Of a DNA stretch of 51,916 bases, positions 29,288 to 37,305 are shown one piece after another. Below the pieces are notes generated by a model, which saw nothing but the letters and a program-made list of their open reading frames with translations, was not told where the DNA came from and did no database searches. The stretch is from Flavobacteriales bacterium. Lineage in GTDB: Bacteria > Bacteroidota > Bacteroidia > Flavobacteriales > Flavobacteriaceae. Both the position numbers and the translations under genes were made by a program. The stretch lies in assembly GCA_004321735.1 (NCBI GenBank), contig SGZB01000004.1:1-51916 (forward strand), given 5' to 3'. The stretch's first letter is position 1, and the number at the start of each line of letters is the position of its first letter.

Positions 29288-29456
29288 CAAAAATTCAATA
29301 TTTGCTTGGTCATCTTTTATACTTACCTTATTGGGTATTGCTCTAATACTTTTAGGTGTTTTAAAGTATCCTGAATATGCAATTGGTTTTTCTGTTGTAG
29401 GTGTTGGCTTTATTGCTATAGGGTGGGCCTTTAATGCGCTTAAGGGAAGAATTTAA
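29277..29456 (+). CDS. Small two-helix membrane protein
   Basis: A 59-residue protein with two hydrophobic helices (about residues 9-24 and 31-52) and a conserved-looking tail FNALKGRI. The start is ATG 29277, inside the end of the CPBP gene (11-base overlap), so it belongs to the same operon. From memory it resembles short flavobacterial membrane proteins labelled CAL67264 family; I could not check this. Function unknown. It ends convergently with fumC, sharing TTAA. Confidence 0.72.
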   Translation: MSLNKNSIFAWSSFILTLLGIALILLGVLKYPEYAIGFSVVGVGFIAIGWAFNALKGRI

Positions 29457-30835
29457 ATCATCAGATTTGGATCAACCCATTTATCAAAATCTTCTTCAGT
29501 AACATATCCTAACTTTAAAGCTTCAACTTTCAATGTAGTGCCATTTTTGTGAGCATTGTTTGCAATTTCTGCAGCTTTATAATATCCTATTTTCTTATTA
29601 AGAGCAGTAATAAGCATTAAGGAATTTTGTAGATGCTCATTTATTCTTTTCTTATTCGCTTTTAAACCCTCTAAGCAGTTCTTATTAAAGCTTTCACATG
29701 CATCTGCAAGAAGATTTGATGACTCAATTAGCTTGAAAGCTAATACTGGTTTAAAAACATTTAGTTCTAAATGTCCTTGACTGCCAGCAAAACTAACGGT
29801 AGTATCATTTCCAATGACTTCAGCACATACCATAGTCATAGCTTCACACTGAGTAGGATTAACCTTTCCAGGCATAATTGAACTTCCTGGCTCATTGGCA
29901 GGCAAAATTATTTCACTAAAACCAGATCTTGGACCACTTCCCAATAATCTAATATCATTTGCTATTTTAAAAAGAGAGACAGAGATCTGCTTTAATGCTC
30001 CATGTGATTCAACAAGTGAATCATTAGATGCAATTGATTCAAATTTATTTTCAGCGACTTTAAAATTAATACCAGTTAAAGATTGAATGTTTTTTACTGT
30101 TTCTTTATCAAAACCACTAGGTGTATTTAATCCTGTACCTACAGCTGTACCACCAATGGCTAACTCCTTTATATGATCTAATGTATTTTCAAGAGCTTTG
30201 AGTCCATGTTTAATTTGAGATTCATAACCAGAAAACTCTTGAGATAATGTTAAAGGAGTCGCATCCATTAAGTGAGTTCTACCAATTTTAACATCATTTT
30301 TAAACTCTTTAATTTTTTTATTTAATGTTTTTAATATGTTTTCTAATGATGGGATAGTTTTTTCTATTAGTATTTTGGTTACAGCAATATTAATTGCTGT
30401 TGGGAAAGTATCATTTGAAGATTGTGACATGTTAACATGATCATTTGCCTTTAAAATCTTTTCATCTGTTAAAGTCTTTCCTGAAATTAAATTAGCTCTG
30501 TTTGAAATAACTTCATTAACATTCATATTTGTTTGAGTTCCAGAGCCTGTTTGCCATATAACTAAGGGGAATTCTTCATCATGTTGACCATCAACTATCT
30601 CATTACAAACAGATACAATCAAATCTGATTTATCTTTTTCTAGAATATTCAATTTATGATTAGCTAAAGCACATGACTTTTTTAAAATTGCGTAAGCATG
30701 TATAACTTCAATTGGCATAGAAGCAGATTTTCCAATTTTAAAATTTTCAATAGATCTTTGTGTTTGAGGCCCCCAAAGTGCATTTTCTGGGATATTTACC
30801 TCTCCAATTGTATCTGACTCTGTTCTGTAGCTCAT
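29453..30835 (-). CDS. fumC: Class II fumarate hydratase
   Basis: FumC interconverts fumarate and malate in the TCA cycle without an iron-sulfur cluster. The 460-residue protein has [45 protein letters not shown] and the signature [15 protein letters not shown]. The start is ATG 30835 ([13 protein letters not shown]); an upstream in-frame TTG at 30850 would add five residues and lies in the promoter region. Confidence 0.95.
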   Translation of the reverse strand: MSYRTESDTIGEVNIPENALWGPQTQRSIENFKIGKSASMPIEVIHAYAILKKSCALANHKLNILEKDKSDLIVSVCNEIVDGQHDEEFPLVIWQTGSGTQTNMNVNEVISNRANLISGKTLTDEKILKANDHVNMSQSSNDTFPTAINIAVTKILIEKTIPSLENILKTLNKKIKEFKNDVKIGRTHLMDATPLTLSQEFSGYESQIKHGLKALENTLDHIKELAIGGTAVGTGLNTPSGFDKETVKNIQSLTGINFKVAENKFESIASNDSLVESHGALKQISVSLFKIANDIRLLGSGPRSGFSEIILPANEPGSSIMPGKVNPTQCEAMTMVCAEVIGNDTTVSFAGSQGHLELNVFKPVLAFKLIESSNLLADACESFNKNCLEGLKANKKRINEHLQNSLMLITALNKKIGYYKAAEIANNAHKNGTTLKVEALKLGYVTEEDFDKWVDPNLMI

Positions 30836-30853
30836 AATAATCGAATTCAATTA

Positions 30854-30861
30854 CAAAAGTA
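30854..30861 (-). promoter_or_regulatory. fumC: -7 box for fumC
   Basis: The minus strand reads TACTTTTG, a full match to TAnnTTTG, 18 bases before the fumC ATG. No clear TTG is seen at -33. Confidence 0.5.
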
Positions 30862-30925
30862 AGAAATCCTCAATTATTATGTTGATAAAGTATTTTATTC
30901 TGTTTCAAAAAATTAATTTAATGTA

Positions 30926-30933
30926 TATCTTTG
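30926..30933 (+). promoter_or_regulatory. -7 box for the 50-residue membrane ORF
   Basis: TATCTTTG matches TAnnTTTG fully and ends 4 bases before the ATG at 30938, so the transcript would be essentially leaderless. This supports the short ORF as a real gene. Confidence 0.5.
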
Positions 30934-30937
30934 CTTA

Positions 30938-31090
30938 ATGTTTGAATTCGATCAATATCTTGGATTTTTAATTTTTTTAACCATCCTCACAATGGGATTT
31001 TGGTTAATGATTCTTCTTTTAACTTTCATTATTCCTTACTGGGTTACAGGATCATTTTTTGAGTGGTTAAAAGAGAGAAAAAAGAAATAG
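30938..31090 (+). CDS. 50-residue single-pass or hairpin membrane protein
   Basis: A short ORF that standard length cut-offs would miss. Translation gives MFEFDQYLGF, then a hydrophobic stretch with LTILTMGFWLMILLLTFIIP (about residues 14-33), YWVTGSFFEWL, and a basic tail KERKKK. The layout (acidic N-terminus, hydrophobic core, basic cytosolic end) fits a small inner-membrane protein with the C-terminus inside. It fills the gap between fumC and the HAD gene almost exactly, ending 1 base before the convergent HAD stop, and has a perfect -7 box in front. No function can be assigned. Confidence 0.62.
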   Translation: MFEFDQYLGFLIFLTILTMGFWLMILLLTFIIPYWVTGSFFEWLKERKKK

Positions 31091-31091
31091 T

Positions 31092-31703
31092 TTACAAAAT
31101 TCCAATTTTCTCTAATTTTTCTCTTAAAAGCTCTGAGTTTATATATTGTATTGAATGTAAACCAACTGCTTTTGCTCCATGTATATTTGATAAATTATCA
31201 TCAATAAATATTGTTTCACTAGGTATTAAATTATGCTTATTAATAATGTAATCATAAATTTCTTTGTCAGGTTTTACCATTTTAATTTTTCCAGAAACAA
31301 CTATATCCTCAAAATGATTTAGAAATTTGAATTTTCTAAGAGCCACAGGGAAAGTTTCATGACTCCAATTTGTTAAGGCTAGAATTTTATATTTATTTAA
31401 TTTCTTTATTTGATTTAAAATTAAAACTGTCTCTGTAATTTCACCCTTCAGCATTTCTTCCCATCTTCCGTAATATTGAGATATTAAATTTTTATATTTT
31501 GGAAATTCAGATATTTTTTCTTCAGTTGCAATTTTCATTGAATAACCTTTATCCTGATTTAAATTCCATTCATTAGTACAAATATTTTTAAAAAACCATT
31601 CCATATCCTCATTATTATCAAAATATTCATGAAATACATATCTTGGATTCCAATCAACTAACACTCCACCTAAATCAAAAATTATTGTTTTAAATTTATT
31701 CAT
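31092..31703 (-). CDS. HAD-superfamily hydrolase
   Basis: A 203-residue HAD subfamily IA hydrolase. Motif I is FDLGGVLVDWNP (nucleophile Asp10), motif II ALTNWS, motif III Lys in MVKPDKEIYDY, and motif IV FIDDNLSNI. The DLGGVL form is shared with epoxide-hydrolase N-domain-like and YihX-like phosphatases, so a small phosphoester is the likely substrate; nothing more specific can be said. It overlaps the 3' end of prfB by 8 bases and is probably co-transcribed with it. Confidence 0.85.
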   Translation of the reverse strand: MNKFKTIIFDLGGVLVDWNPRYVFHEYFDNNEDMEWFFKNICTNEWNLNQDKGYSMKIATEEKISEFPKYKNLISQYYGRWEEMLKGEITETVLILNQIKKLNKYKILALTNWSHETFPVALRKFKFLNHFEDIVVSGKIKMVKPDKEIYDYIINKHNLIPSETIFIDDNLSNIHGAKAVGLHSIQYINSELLREKLEKIGIL

Positions 31704-32785
31704 TTTGATTACTCATTAAAAACGATTTCAAAAAGAGATCAATATTTCCATCCAATACAGCACTTGAATCTGTAGTTTCAACTTCTGTTCTTACATCTTT
31801 TACCATTTTGTAAGGGTGTAAAACATAATTTCTAATTTGTGATCCCCATTCAATTTTCATCTTACTGTCTTCTATCTTTTTTCTCGCTTCAAGTTTTTTA
31901 TTTAATTCAATTTCATAAAGCTGCGACTTTAAAAGAAGCAAAGCTTTTTGCTTATTATCTAATTGAGACCTTGTTTCAGAGTTTTCAATAACGATACCTG
32001 TCGGAATATGTTTTAACCTTACAGCGGTTTCAATTTTATTTACGCTTTGTCCACCAGCTCCACTTGAACGCATAGTATCCCATTCAATTTCTGAATTATT
32101 TATTTCAATTTCAATGCTTTCATCTACTAAAGGGTAGACATATACAGAAGCAAAAGATGTATGCCTTTTTGCATTACTATCAAAAGGAGAGATTCTTACA
32201 AGTCTGTGAACTCCATTTTCACCTTTAAGCCATCCAAAACAATATTCTCCCTCAATCTCAATTGTAATTGTTTTAATTCCAGCTACATCTCCATCAACTA
32301 TATTTAGTTGTCTTGTTTTGAAATTTCTTTTATCACACCACATTAGATACATTCTTGTTAGCATACTAGCCCAGTCACAACTTTCAGTTCCACCAGCACC
32401 AGCTGTAATTTGAATTACAGCAGATAATTCATCACCCTCACTTGAAAGCATATTTTTGAATTCTAAATCTTCAATTGATTTATTTGCTTTAGAGTAACAA
32501 ATTTTTAATTCTTTTTCCTCAACTTCTCCATTTTTAAAGTAGTCATATGTGATTTCAAGTTCTTCACATAAAGATTCAGCATTATTGTAACCATTAATCA
32601 AGTCTTTAACAGACTTTATTTTTTTTAGTACATTTTGTGCTTCTGAATTATTTTTCCAAAAATCAGGATTGATTGTTTTTTCTTCAAGATTTGAAAGTTC
32701 AACCTTTTTCTTTTCTAAGTCAAAGATAGCGTCTTAGAGACCCAAGACGTTGCATTAAATCTTTGATTTGTTCTGAAGTAATCAT
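31696..32785 (-). CDS. prfB: Peptide chain release factor 2, expressed by programmed +1 frameshift
   Basis: RF2 ends translation at UGA and UAA. The gene is in two frames. Zero frame: ATG at 32785 encodes 21 residues (MITSEQIKDLMQRLGSLRRY then L) and reaches TGA at 32722-32720. Skipping one base at CTT-TGA-C moves into the frame that runs to 31696 and restores DLEKKKVELSNLEEKT. The full product is 362 residues, normal for RF2. It has the RF2 recognition tripeptide SPF (199-201) and the catalytic GGQ (244-246, GAGGQSVNK). A start at 32601 would delete the N-terminal domain and is wrong. The enterobacterial stimulatory AGGGGG is absent upstream of the slip site. Confidence 0.95.
32719..32725 (-). 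promoter_or_regulatory. prfB: prfB programmed +1 frameshift site (CTTTGAC)
   Basis: On the minus strand CTT-TGA-C occurs at codons 21-22. RF2 shortage lets the ribosome slip to GAC, an autoregulatory switch known from many bacteria. The seven bases are the conserved slip site; the bases before it (AAGACGCTAT) contain no Shine-Dalgarno-like purine run. Confidence 0.93.
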
Positions 32786-32791
32786 AATATT

Positions 32792-32799
32792 CAAAATTA
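32792..32799 (-). promoter_or_regulatory. prfB: -7 box for prfB
   Basis: The minus strand reads TAATTTTG, a full match to TAnnTTTG, ending 6 bases before the prfB ATG. The transcript would be leaderless or nearly so. Confidence 0.45.
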
Positions 32800-32817
32800 A
32801 TTTTTTAATTTAAAAAA

Positions 32818-35178
32818 ATGGATTTTAGATTAACATTTTTGGTACTGAGTTTATTATTAATTAATTATTCATCTACCCAGGACAACATTAAATTTGAAGG
32901 ATTTTTTGATTTTACTTATGATGATAAAGAAGATAAGATTTATCTCAAAGTTGATGATTTAGATCAACATTTTATATATGTTAACTCATTAGCTCAAGGA
33001 GTAGGTAATAATGATTTAGGACTAGATCGTGGTCAATTAGGAAACACTCGGATTGTCTACTTTACTAAAAACGGAAATAAGCTTGATTTAGTTCAACCTA
33101 ATATAAAATTCAGATCCTCTAGTAAGAACAAATTAGAAGTTAAATCAGTTGAAGAAGCATTTGCTAAATCTGTCATTTTTTCATTCAAAATTATTGAGAT
33201 TAACGATGATGGATTTTTAGTAGATTTTACAGATTTTTTATTTAGGGATGCACATTATATTTCAAACAAATTAGAATCTAGTGGTCAAGGATCATACAAA
33301 CTCTCTAGGGAAAGATCTTCTTTAAATTTAAATAGAACCAAAAGTTTTCCAAATAATTCAGAATTCGAGGCTCTTACTACATTTGTTGGAAATCCAAAAT
33401 CGGGACTAATTAGATCAGTAACCCCGGATCCAAATAGTATTACTGTCTACCAGCATCATTCATTTATAAGACTTCCAGACAATAATTATCAACCTAGAAA
33501 ATTCGATCCCAGAATGTCTTCAATAGCTTTATCTCACAAAGACTATTCAAATCCAATTGATGAAAATATAAATGAGTCTTTTATTCTGAGACATAGACTT
33601 GAAAAAAAACATCCAGAAAAAGAAATTAGTGAGCCGGTAGAACCGATTATTTATTATTTAGATAATGGAACACCTGAGCCAGTAAAAAGTGCCTTAATTG
33701 ACGGAGCTCTTTGGTGGAATGAAGCATTTGAAAAAATTGGATACAAAGATGCTTTTCAGGTAAAGATTTTACCAGATGAGGCTGATCCACTTGATGTTAG
33801 ATATAATGTTATTCAATGGGTTCATAGATCAACCAGAGGATGGAGTTATGGATCTAGTGTCATTAATCCCTTAACAGGGGAAATTTTAAAAGGACATGTT
33901 TCTCTAGGAAGTTTACGTGTAAGACAAGACTATATGATTTTTCAGGGTTTAAGTAAAGAACCATTTAGAGAAAGTAATTCTAATGATAAAATCTTAGAAT
34001 TATCTTTAGATAGAATAAAACAACTTTCTGCCCATGAGGTAGGGCATACACTAGGTTTTGCTCATAATTTTGCTTCAAGTACCAACTCCAGATCATCAGT
34101 AATGGATTATCCACATCCACTTCTTTCCCACAAAGATGATAGAATTATTTTCGAAAATGTTTATGGTAAAGGCTTAGGAAAATGGGATTTATTGAGCGTA
34201 GAGTATGCTTATTCTAATAATAGCGATTTAGAAAAAATTGCTTCGAAAGCAAACTCAAAAGATTTGAGATATATTTCTGATAACTATGCAAGACCTAAGA
34301 ATAGTGCTCACCCATATGCTCATCTCTGGGATAATGGAAAAGATCCAGTAGTGGAATTGGAAAAAATATTAAAGATTAGAGAGATGGCTATAAGTCAATT
34401 TAATACTTATAATTTACAGAGTAATAAACCTATTTCTGAGCTTGAAGATGTATTCGTCCCGATTTACTTACTTCACAGATATCAAATTGAAGCAGTATCG
34501 AAAATCATTGGAGGTGTTGAGTATTATTATCAGATTAATAACTCAGAATTTTTTCAAAAAAAATATTTAAATAAAGAATTGCAGCTTAATGCTTTAAGTA
34601 CCTTACTTAAAACAGTTCATCCTGATATTTTGGCTGTGCCTAAAAATAAACTCAAATTATTTAATCCCAGATCTTCAATTAATTCAAGAGATAGGGAGTC
34701 TTTTGCGAGTAATTTGGGTGAAGAGTTTGACCCAATTTCAGTGGCAGCTAATACTTCTAGATTATCTTTTGATTTGATGCTTGATCCATCTCGTTTATCT
34801 AGAATTTCACTGATTGAGTCAATTCAAGAAGATTCCTTCACACTAGAAAATATGTTAAAAAAAATTACTAATTATGTTTTTAATTTTAAATCGGTTGATG
34901 GCTATAAAACTCAAATTTCAACATCAATTAAAAATGAATTTATTGAATCTTTATTTAATTCATTTTACTCAGAGAAATTGTCAATATCATCGAAGGCAAA
35001 AGTTTTTGAAAATTTTCAATATCTTCTAAGTAAAATCTTAAACAAAAAAAATATACTTGATAAGATGTTTATTTCAATGATAGAAAAATCATTGGATGAC
35101 CCAAGCTCTTTTAAAATGAAAAATAACAAAACTAATTTACCTGATGGATCTCCAATTGGATCCTTTTTATGTTATTAA
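32818..35178 (+). CDS. Secreted zinc-dependent metalloprotease (DUF5117/DUF5118 type)
   Basis: A 786-residue metzincin-like protease. It starts with a Sec signal peptide (MDFRLTFLVLSLLLINYSS). The zinc site is HEVGHTLGFAHNF (about residues 406-418), followed by a Met-turn SSVMDYPHP. The N-terminal half holds the DUF5117-like region (FSFKIIEINDDGFLVDFTDF, then FVGNPKSGL). I see no recognisable type IX sorting domain at the C-terminus, so it is probably periplasmic or outer-membrane associated. The substrate is unknown. It is divergent from prfB across 32 bases. Confidence 0.86.
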   Translation: MDFRLTFLVLSLLLINYSSTQDNIKFEGFFDFTYDDKEDKIYLKVDDLDQHFIYVNSLAQGVGNNDLGLDRGQLGNTRIVYFTKNGNKLDLVQPNIKFRSSSKNKLEVKSVEEAFAKSVIFSFKIIEINDDGFLVDFTDFLFRDAHYISNKLESSGQGSYKLSRERSSLNLNRTKSFPNNSEFEALTTFVGNPKSGLIRSVTPDPNSITVYQHHSFIRLPDNNYQPRKFDPRMSSIALSHKDYSNPIDENINESFILRHRLEKKHPEKEISEPVEPIIYYLDNGTPEPVKSALIDGALWWNEAFEKIGYKDAFQVKILPDEADPLDVRYNVIQWVHRSTRGWSYGSSVINPLTGEILKGHVSLGSLRVRQDYMIFQGLSKEPFRESNSNDKILELSLDRIKQLSAHEVGHTLGFAHNFASSTNSRSSVMDYPHPLLSHKDDRIIFENVYGKGLGKWDLLSVEYAYSNNSDLEKIASKANSKDLRYISDNYARPKNSAHPYAHLWDNGKDPVVELEKILKIREMAISQFNTYNLQSNKPISELEDVFVPIYLLHRYQIEAVSKIIGGVEYYYQINNSEFFQKKYLNKELQLNALSTLLKTVHPDILAVPKNKLKLFNPRSSINSRDRESFASNLGEEFDPISVAANTSRLSFDLMLDPSRLSRISLIESIQEDSFTLENMLKKITNYVFNFKSVDGYKTQISTSIKNEFIESLFNSFYSEKLSISSKAKVFENFQYLLSKILNKKNILDKMFISMIEKSLDDPSSFKMKNNKTNLPDGSPIGSFLCY

Positions 35179-35179
35179 T

Positions 35180-36205
35180 ATGAAGGTTAATCTTATAAGT
35201 GATACAGTTTCGAAACCAAGTAAAGAAATGCTTGATTTTATGTTAAATGCTCAGGTAGGAGATGATGTTTTTAAGGAAGATCCCTCAGTTAATGAGCTTG
35301 AATTCGTAATAGCTGACATGTTTGGAATGGATAATGCTCTTTTTTTTCCTTCAGGCACCATGACTAATCAAACAGCAATAAAACTATTAACTAGTCCTGG
35401 TGATCAATTAATATGTAGTAAATATGCTCATGTATACAATTATGAGGGTGGAGGTGTAAGTTTTAATTCTGGTGTTTCATGTAAATTAATTGATAAAGAA
35501 AAGGGTCTTTTTGATCATATTGATGTTATAAAATCAATCAATCCACCAGATTTTTATCACAGTCCAAAAACAAGTTTAGTTTGTGTTGAAAATACCACAA
35601 ACAAAGGGGGAGGAGCTTGCTGGAATATTGAAGAAATAAATAAAATCAAAAAAGTATGTATTGAGAATAACTTAAACTTTCATCTTGACTGTGCAAGAAT
35701 TTGGAATGCATATATAAGTAATGGAATTGACTTTAAAGAATACGGGAAGGTTTTTGATACTATTTCAGTATGCCTTTCAAAAGGTCTCGGATGTCCTGTT
35801 GGTTCTGTTTTGTTGTGTTCTAAAGAAAAATATGATGAAGCTTTGAGATTTAGAAAAATTTTTGGAGGAGGTATGAGACAATCTGGATATTTGGCTGCTT
35901 GCGGTATTTATGCACTAAAAAATAATATAAATAGATTAGCAGAGGATCATAAAAGAGCATTTGATATTGGAAAAAAACTTAAGACGCTGTCATTTATAAC
36001 AAAGGTTGAAGATGTAGAATCAAATATTGTAATTTTTGAAATCGACAAAAAAATTGAATCTCAAAAATTTTTGGATGAACTTAGTAAAAAGGGAATATCA
36101 ATTATATCAATGGGTGATAATAAGCTTAGAGTGGTTACTCATATTGATTATACTGAAGATCAACATCAATATTTTTTAAGTTTATTGGAAGAGTTAAATA
36201 TTTGA
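35180..36205 (+). CDS. Low-specificity threonine aldolase (beta-eliminating lyase family)
   Basis: A PLP enzyme that splits L-threonine or allo-threonine to glycine and acetaldehyde. The 341-residue protein has LISDTVSKPSKEM, GDDVFKEDPSVNELE, FFPSGTMTNQTA, and PLP Lys201 (CLSKGLGCPVGS), then FGGGMRQSGYLAA. The usual HLDGAR is HLDCAR here. The start is ATG 35180, one base after the metalloprotease stop; the longer frame from 35144 lies inside that gene. Confidence 0.88.
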   Translation: MKVNLISDTVSKPSKEMLDFMLNAQVGDDVFKEDPSVNELEFVIADMFGMDNALFFPSGTMTNQTAIKLLTSPGDQLICSKYAHVYNYEGGGVSFNSGVSCKLIDKEKGLFDHIDVIKSINPPDFYHSPKTSLVCVENTTNKGGGACWNIEEINKIKKVCIENNLNFHLDCARIWNAYISNGIDFKEYGKVFDTISVCLSKGLGCPVGSVLLCSKEKYDEALRFRKIFGGGMRQSGYLAACGIYALKNNINRLAEDHKRAFDIGKKLKTLSFITKVEDVESNIVIFEIDKKIESQKFLDELSKKGISIISMGDNKLRVVTHIDYTEDQHQYFLSLLEELNI

Positions 36206-36233
36206 TTAAAATTTCAATTCTTAGAATTTAGTG

Positions 36234-36241
36234 TATTTTTG
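36234..36241 (+). promoter_or_regulatory. -7 box for the cysteate-synthase-like operon
   Basis: TATTTTTG matches TAnnTTTG and lies 22 bases before the ATG at 36264. A small palindrome AATTC-TTA-GAATT (36216-36228) sits just upstream in the spacer and could be an operator, though in AT-rich DNA this may be chance. Confidence 0.45.
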
Positions 36242-36263
36242 TATTGCAATATGTTAATGCTGC

Positions 36264-37304
36264 ATGAAAAATAATATTGATGCTCACGAAAATATCCTAG
36301 CATTAATTGGCAATACCCCTCTGATTAAGCTAAATAAGTCTGTTTCAGATTATAAGGGTAGATTTTTTGCTAAATATGAAGCTAATAACCCAGGTCATTC
36401 TAATAAAGATCGTATTGCACTACACATAGTAGAAACTGCTGAAAAGGAGGGATTAATAAACGAAAATACTACTATCATTGAAACAAGTTCTGGTAATACA
36501 GGATTTAGCCTTTCTATGGTTGCTATGGTTAAAGGATATAAATGTATTGTAGCAGTATCAAATAAATCTTCTAAGGATAAAATTGATATGTTAAAATCTA
36601 TGGGGGCAAAGGTTTATGTATGTCCTGCTAATGTTCCTGCTGATGACAAGAGATCATACTATCAGGTTGCAAAAACACTTCACTCTGAAATTCAAGATTC
36701 AATTTATATTAATCAGTATTTTAATGAACTCAATATTCAAGCACATTATCTTACAACTGGCAAAGAGATTTGGGAACAAACTAATGGGCTTGTAACTCAT
36801 ATTGTAGCAAGTAGTGGTACAGGTGGAACTATTTCAGGTATAGGGAGATATTTAAAAGAAAAAAATCCTGATATTAAAATTATTGGAGTTGACGCATATG
36901 GTTCTGTGCTTAAAAAATTTCATGAGACTGGAGAATTTGATCAAAATGAAATATATCCATACAGAATTGAGGGACTTGGAAAAAATCTAATACCTTCATC
37001 CACCGACTTTGATATAATTGATCACTATGAGAAAGTAACTGATGAAGAAAGTGCACAGAAATCAAGATTTATTGCTAAATCTGAGGGTATGTTTGTAGGT
37101 TATACATCTGGGGCTTGTCTTCAAGCAATTGAACAATTAGATTCAAAAAACTTTTTTGAAAAAGATAGTATAGTAGTTACTGTATTCTGTGATCATGGTT
37201 CTAGGTATATGAGTAAAATATATAGCGATCAATGGATGAATTCTCAAGGGTTTAACACTGAAAATAGTAATAAACAAGATTCACAAATTGAATACATAAA
37301 ATAA
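36264..37304 (+). CDS. Cysteine-synthase-family PLP enzyme, probable cysteate synthase
   Basis: A 346-residue fold-type II PLP enzyme of the cysteine synthase / cystathionine beta-synthase group: IGNTPLIKLN, PLP Lys48 (SNKDRIA), phosphate-binding ETSSGNTGFS (73-82) and SSGTGGTISG (183-192). The usual PGGSVKDR is replaced by PGHSNKDR, unlike standard CysK, which hints at a different acceptor. The next gene, an alpha-oxoamine synthase, starts 1 base after its stop. In flavobacteria such a synthase condenses an acyl donor with cysteate to make capnine, so this enzyme may make cysteate from phosphoserine or a similar precursor and sulfite. Family is clear; the substrate is inferred from context. 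Confidence 0.72.
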   Translation: MKNNIDAHENILALIGNTPLIKLNKSVSDYKGRFFAKYEANNPGHSNKDRIALHIVETAEKEGLINENTTIIETSSGNTGFSLSMVAMVKGYKCIVAVSNKSSKDKIDMLKSMGAKVYVCPANVPADDKRSYYQVAKTLHSEIQDSIYINQYFNELNIQAHYLTTGKEIWEQTNGLVTHIVASSGTGGTISGIGRYLKEKNPDIKIIGVDAYGSVLKKFHETGEFDQNEIYPYRIEGLGKNLIPSSTDFDIIDHYEKVTDEESAQKSRFIAKSEGMFVGYTSGACLQAIEQLDSKNFFEKDSIVVTVFCDHGSRYMSKIYSDQWMNSQGFNTENSNKQDSQIEYIK

Positions 37305-37305
37305 T

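Noticed and set aside
32601-32601. TTG at 32601 as the start of a 301-residue RF2
   Set aside because: The upstream ATG plus CTTTGAC frameshift restores the full 362-residue RF2; 32601 is an internal leucine codon.
36216-36228. AATTC-TTA-GAATT palindrome as an operator
   Set aside because: It is short and AT-rich; such palindromes are expected by chance at this base composition. It is kept only as a note under the -7 box.
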